Assembly (NCBI GenBank): GCA_000149265.1
Contig: CH003206.1
Coordinates: 518,461 to 582,460 of the forward strand
Direction of reading: 5' to 3'
Source of the DNA: Ciona savignyi
Lineage: Eukaryota; Chordata; Ascidiacea; Phlebobranchia; Cionidae
Length of the DNA stretch: 64,000 nucleotides
A program made the position numbers and the translations under genes. Shown here piece by piece: positions 58,681 through 64,000 of this stretch. Below the pieces are notes generated by a model. That model saw nothing but the letters and a program-made list of their open reading frames with translations. It did not search any database and was not told where the DNA came from. Numbering within the stretch: the first letter of the stretch is position 1; each line of letters opens with the position of its first letter.

Positions 58681-59154
58681 CACGGGTATTGTAAAAAACG
58701 TATTTACATTTGGACATACTTATTTGTACTATTGGCCACAAAAATTGAATACTCAAATAATAAAACCACATGGGAAAATTCGGTATCACGTCCTGTATAG
58801 ATGGTTAACGCGACCGATTCATATACCACTATATGTAAAAAAGAAAATAATCCTCCTTTACTATTTACAAATGCCGTACATTACAGTTGCATCGTAAAGT
58901 TTACTGTGCACAGGTAAATTCTCTCATTCCATTATTGCGCATACACGAAATCAAATCATTGGTTAGAGTCGTACCGAAATAAATATTTTTTTCCGCTAGA
59001 TGTTGCTAAAAGCTCTAAAAGTACTGGGGTTTTTAATTAACGCGATCAATACATATTACAATTTTATACAACGGCCTTGGTTATGAGAATAACAGGGCTG
59101 ATTTTATGCCAATATTTATATGTTATAATACAAGTATGAATTTGCGTAGTCACA

Positions 59155-59430
59155 TATTCGAATGAGCCTTTTAACCGAAAGGTTGTAGGTTCGCAACTGG
59201 TCGCTAGCTATAGTAGGTTGTGTTCTTGAGCAAGGCACTTAGCAGGCATTGCTCGAACCCACCGGATTATATGGGTTCTAGCAAATCGAAATAACGTGTG
59301 AATTATACAAAAACACACTACAACAGCTTCGGTAACCCGACTGTGGACGCGAGTTGATCTGACGATTGCCCGTGTGTTAATCCCCTTGGTTTTCCCATTC
59401 ACGGGTATAAATATAAATATCACATCCTAT
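59155..59430 (+). repeat. SINE-like copy, nearly complete
   Basis: AACCGAAAGGTTGTAGGTTC (B-box side), ACTGGTCGCTAGCTA, GAGCAAGGCACTTAGCAGGC, GATTGCCCGTGTGTTAATCC and CCCATTCACGGGTATAAA. The tRNA-like head is partly missing. Confidence 0.7.
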
Positions 59431-59434
59431 CCGT

Positions 59435-62400
59435 TTTTGTTCGCTTTGCTGTAGTTATTTATATTATACAGACTAATATTATTAGGATAATATCAAAGTG
59501 AAAATTTATCTGCATTTCGGTTTAAAGAATGTATTTAAATCAATTTTAGAATGTTGTAAGACTTTAACAACAATTATATACACTTTAATTCTTTGTAAGG
59601 TATAATACTATTTGTTCACGTTGGGTCAGCAAAAATTACTCCCATCAGGCTTAATTTCGATCACTTTCCTAAATAAAAATATATAGGATTTAAAGATATA
59701 CATTTAAAGGTGTACCAAATCATACCTATAAATACCTAAAGCCGTGTTTTCCTTAAACGTTATAAATTTAGATTCGGCATTTTAATTGTTTAAACCTAAA
59801 TAATTTATGCACCAGTATAAGCAAGAATACTAAAACATCATTACTTTATATCCGCCATAAATTGATAATAAAATTTTAAACTAGGCGTTCGAAATATTGC
59901 TTACAGTTAATAGCTTAACATTATTCTATCGTTAAAATTGTTTTGTTAGTAACGTTTTCTGTTACGTGCAATCGTACATATAGTATTAGATGTATGCTTG
60001 AGTATATGCAGAACGTGTTGAGTTATTTGTTGAAGCTAAGATACAAGCGTAATAAAACAGTGAATAGAAGGGATTTTACGAAATTTAGAGAAGGTTGGGC
60101 CAATTGCCGTAAAAACGGAAATCAAATTTTCCGCGCAATTTAAAGGAGATCGGCCAAGAATTTTTATTCTTTAAAACATAACAGCAGAGAAAAACAATGT
60201 TTGCTGCGATGTTAAAATTTTAAAACGACATATTTATATTTTTTATCTGTTTTAATCCCTCGACCAAAATAAAACAAAATCCAAATTCAAAGTAGGCGTA
60301 TTACAAACAATGCCTCGGGCATTAAATTTAGGAATTTTGATTGGCTAAAAAGTAGGTCGTGTCTGATATTGTGAGAACTATTGAAGCCAGCATTAAGTTG
60401 TGGCATTATTTATGTACTAAAGCGTGGATAGGTAGTTACAGGGAAATTTAAGTCAAGTTGTGTGTAAAAAAGATTATTTATTTCGTTAAAGATGCGACAT
60501 TCCTATGATGTAAAGAAAATTTAAGATACCCATTGTGCATAGTAAGTTTTTATTGTAATGTTGAGTTTTTTGTTTGAGTGTTTTTTGGCCTTGCTCCGTG
60601 CACTACCCGTTCATCACAAGGCCGGGGCTGTATAAGGAACTGGTTAAGGAAATAGAAATATATCTAATGACACGTTTTATGGATTCAAACTACGTCTTTA
60701 AAAATATAAATCACTCTTATAATGGTAAAGAGGTTTGTCAATTGTATGATTTGTTAATGTAGCGCAACATATATTTGTTTTTACATGTTAAAACATAAAT
60801 CAACCAACATAAAGACCTATAGTGTATTAAAATTTATGCAAATGGAACTAAAAAAAGTAAAGTTAACACTTAAGAAATAAAATGTGGAACCACAAAACTT
60901 AATAATAAATGCCATTGGGAAGATGGTTATCAAATAAAAATTTCCGTAGTTTAAAATTAAATACCTTCCGAAGGGTTTAGCGTTTAGTATTAATTTGCAT
61001 ATTTTCTAATTTTACTTGTAACTGGCCATTAAGTGCCAGTCTAATAACCAATTTGAACGCTTCGTGCCAACATTATAATTATAGTTTGTTATGAAAGGTT
61101 TCAACCACATACTTTGTCAAGTGCTTTCGTTGGAAATCACCAAATTTCCGCTGACGCATTCCGTCAAGAACATCCATTATAATGTCACATTATAATCCGC
61201 AAAATTTAGATGGGTCAAGTGTAGGTTAGAAAGATAAGTGACGTCATAAAGCGCAATTGTTTTTACGGAACCAATCGCGAGTACAGAAAGGGACGAAAGA
61301 GAAACTCCTTTACGCAAATTAAAATTTACAAACAATTATTTTTGTCTGCAAGTTTCGCACATACGTTTGAGATATGTAGAAGAGATGTTTGCATCTTTAT
61401 ACAGGACCGACTCTGGTGCGCCAGCTTATGTAAAACAAATACATATTGCATGCCCGTGTATGTATTTTTGTGTATATCCGGCCCAAAGTATAATCCGTTT
61501 ACCTGTAGTTTAAGATTATCTAACGCGTCAGAAGTTTCGTTGGGCAGCATATGGCTATAGGCAAATTTGTTTGGTAAAAATATTGAAACTGATTACGCTC
61601 CAATATTGCGTAATACTACACGATTAACTTGACATCACATAGTCAGTGCATGGAACTTGCTTTACAAGCGATATGACAAATGATTGGAAAAATCAATTTC
61701 TGAGCATTATTATGCTCTTTAACGCATTGTGACAGTAAACGATATCTATCTTGTTTTGTACCACAGTCTACATTTTTATGCTCTTACGTTTTAGTAGAAA
61801 AAAGAAGAAAAAAACATTATTTAAATATAATGTGTTTTTGTGGTCCAATTTCTACTTTGAGCTAAATGGTACACTGCATGTTTACACCTTTAACTCCGAA
61901 TTTAAATATTTTCTCAATAAAGCCTAATTTTCGTGTTTTGATGAAATTATGACCTGACCCTGTACGACCTGAAAATCGGTTCAACCTACGTGAACCATAA
62001 CGCTATAAATCAATTTGAACTTCGTTATAAACTGCCACAGTAATTTAGTTGAAATCGTACTGCAATGTTTATAACACAAACAAATGGTAAACAGAAATTA
62101 TACACTGTCTAAAATATCATGTTACACTTTACACAACTATTTCTAAGAAATTCTGCATTGTTGAAATTTTAGATCCTTTTATACCCCAGTATAAGATTCT
62201 TGGGAACCGCTTGATTGAATGAATGTGAACTAAAATGTAAACTTAAGTTTTAAACGCAACATTATACGACGATCATTTTATATTGAGCGGGTATGTGTTG
62301 CGAAATGTCGGAAAATATACTTCAACGCGTGTCAAAACAACATATTTTAATACCTAATTTTCTTGTTTATATTGCAGGAAAATCGTACATAAAAAGTACT

Positions 62401-62850
62401 ACCGATTATTAAGAATCATTATCTGGTATCTACAAAGATCCTTCTCTTATAATCGCGGGTAATTATAGGATAATAGAAAGGCGTCTCGGCTGCAAGGTTT
62501 TGTTCACAGAATAGAACCGTCGCTCAGCGCATTGGATTAGAACACCCTGTATCACAATAGAAATAGCGTTACCATCTCTATGATAAAACAAACCGACAGT
62601 TCAGTGAGCATTGCTTAGAAGCTCGATAAGAGTTTGTAATCAGTTCGGACCTTTCTATTTAGTGTTTAGCAACCTAATACAAAACTATACAGTGTGAGTG
62701 CTATGGTGTGTTTTCGCATTTGGTTTGTGCGTTAAAGCAGAGAAGTTGTCTACTACGCAGCAGCCTGTAGTATGAATAAGTTTTTAACCTCTAACCTGTA
62801 GTCATTACAGGTACCTGATATAACACTGTAAAGGTTTGTTAGTTCTTCAC
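59435..62850. other. Long gene-poor stretch
   Basis: No splice-consistent exons found. Frames at 59943-60143, 60574-60762 and 61326-61560 lack motifs. The last 300 bases presumably hold the promoter and 5' UTR of the gene starting at 62852. Confidence 0.4.
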
Positions 62851-62851
62851 A

Positions 62852-64000
62852 ATGATAAACGAGGATACGAATGCAAATAGTCAATACATAAAACATCATC
62901 AGGGAATTTTGCACCAACGCCAAGTTTACTTTGGAGATGAAACTGCGATTAAGGTGGGTTATTACTGATAATATTTTCAGACCAATAAAAACCAAAGATG
63001 GCGTTTTTCATGCCAAAAATGCCATTCCGAGAAAGGCGTTTAAAAATTACTTTTTTATTGACTTTTAATGAAAGGTCTAATATTCGGCTGAATTTGTTAG
63101 GTTAGACTTGATATTTAGCAATGGTGGTCTGAAGTTAGTAATTAATATGATATGCGCAAACCGATATAGATCTCGTTAGAAGTAGTATTTTTTCTTGACT
63201 AAGTGGCTTTTAAACTCTTTACCTTTTCGTTAAGTACGAAAATTTCTGTAAAAATGCTGTGATAAACTACCTGAATATGCACTTTATTATTTAGGTATAT
63301 TTCGTACCTCTTAATTTATATTCTGATATTTCCAACAGTGTGCTCAGCCACAGATATTGGCCTACCCACATCACCCGAGCTACACCGTTATTCATCCCAC
63401 TTTTAGCCCTGCAGTTTACTTTCAAGGATATCCAGGTATCTTTAAAGGGATTATAAACTTTTAAAACAAACACTAAAATAACTACTTATAGTTATTTTTA
63501 TTAATAAGTGATTTAGCCCACCTGCAGTTTTCTTTTAACAAAAAGTAGATAGATTTTTCTGAAACTTTACAACAAATACTATATCTCCAATTCGAATATT
63601 GTATCAAACATTGACTGTTTGAACGAAGTTGACCCCGACATCTCGAATATGAGGTAGTTTTCTAACAAAAAGGATGCATATTCTCGGCGTCAAATATGCC
63701 ATTATCCTAAAACTTTACTTATGAACTAATGTCTATCCCCAACTTTATTTATGAAATATTGTTTATTCTCGTGAGTTGGAAAACAAAGGGTGTTACAACA
63801 CGGACAATCGTCAGATCACCTTACGTCCACAGTCGGGTTACAGGAGCTATATCAGTGTGTTGTGTATGATTGACAGATTACTTCAATTAAGTATAACCCA
63901 TAAATCCGCTGGGTTTAAGCAATGTTCTCCTTTTTTAATATTTTTCTTCTAGCGTTCTAACAAGTTGCACTTACAGCTCATATTCAACCTGCACTGCAAA
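62852..64000 (+). CDS. 5' end of an unrecognised gene (three exons, runs off window)
   Basis: Exon 62852-62953 reads MINEDTNANSQYIKHHQGIL and ends FGDETAIK before donor GTGGGT. Exon 63339-63435 (acceptor TCCAACAG) reads CAQPQILAYPHHPSYTVIHP and ends VYFQGYP before GTATCT. A third exon begins at 63977 (acceptor CTTACAG) with AHIQPALQ and is cut by the window end. Phases 0 and 1 fit exactly. The region is rich in Pro, Tyr, His and Gln and low in secondary-structure formers, like an unstructured N-terminus of a regulatory or RNA-binding protein, but no domain has yet appeared, so I do not name a family. It has no signal peptide and is unrelated to the lectin cluster; it may mark its right border. 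Confidence 0.6.
63740..63935 (-). repeat. SINE-like copy in intron 2 of the right-edge gene
   Basis: GTTGGAAAACAAAGGGTG, CACAGTCGGGTTACAGGAGC, GTGTTGTGTATGATTGACA and CCGCTGGGTTTAAGCAATG are the complement of the family middle and 3' part. Confidence 0.7.

Noticed and set aside
62753-62995. Minus-strand frame of 80 codons
   Set aside because: It is antisense to the first exon of the better supported plus-strand gene.

Overview
The window looks like nuclear DNA of a tunicate, most likely an ascidian of the Ciona type. It is strongly AT-rich, has many very short introns (about 50-130 bp), short dispersed tRNA-derived SINE-like repeats and MITEs, and carries chordate-style innate-immunity lectin genes. 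The species call is inference; nothing here identifies the species directly.

The core is a tandem cluster of ten fibrinogen-C-domain (FReD/FBG) lectin genes or pseudogenes, which I reassembled exon by exon from conserved splice sites and phases. Two architectures alternate. (1) Ficolin-like genes have six exons: signal peptide, one N-terminal Cys, nine collagen Gly-X-Y triplets, a short coiled coil, then FBG. They lie at 11167-14471(-), 20806-22024(-), 30778-32018(-), 42627-43856(+), 52073-53303(+) and 56586-57915(+). (2) A chimeric type has eight exons: signal peptide, H-type lectin domain, thrombospondin type-1 (TSP1) repeat, then FBG. They lie at 7140-9461(-), 35603-37664(+) and 47751-49615(+), and a broken 3' end sits at 1-279(+). 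Genes on the left half (7-32 kb) are on the minus strand and genes on the right half (35-58 kb) on the plus strand, so the cluster diverges from about 33-35 kb. Intact reading frames can be assembled for 7140-9461, 11167-14471, 30778-32018, 35603-37664, 42627-43856 and 56586-57915. The genes at 20806-22024 and 52073-53303 carry independent in-frame stops. The gene at 47751-49615 has lost the first part of its FBG domain, but a new junction keeps the frame. The gene at 1-279 has a frameshifting deletion. More decayed relics lie at 18885-19285 and 25063-25143.

The genes plausibly encode secreted, oligomeric pattern-recognition proteins. In ficolins, collagen stalks recruit MASP-type proteases and FBG heads bind acetylated sugars. 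The chimeric proteins would pair a second sugar-binding module with FBG through a TSP1 linker. A 58-residue secreted, arginine-rich peptide gene (28227-28403, minus) lies inside the cluster, has its own 5' UTR intron and poly(A) signal, and resembles a host-defence or neuropeptide precursor. A damaged 5' actin fragment lies beside it (27456-27856).

Left edge (0-7 kb): downstream flank of a broken chimeric gene, a 35-bp tandem repeat, a 27-bp minisatellite (3300-4185), a foldback repeat, and two putative terminal exons of an unrecognised gene (4917-5333). Middle left (11.4-16.9 kb): two same-direction arrays of about 335-bp units, with long terminal inverted repeats at the outer ends, bracket exons 1-5 of one ficolin gene. 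Segmental duplications (34.6-39.4 with 46.9-51.7 kb; 41.4-42.3 with 55.0-55.9 kb; 22-23.4 with 32-33.4 kb) explain most of the remaining similarity. Right edge (58-64 kb): SINE copies, a long gene-poor stretch, and the first exons of an unrelated gene from 62852 that runs off the window.
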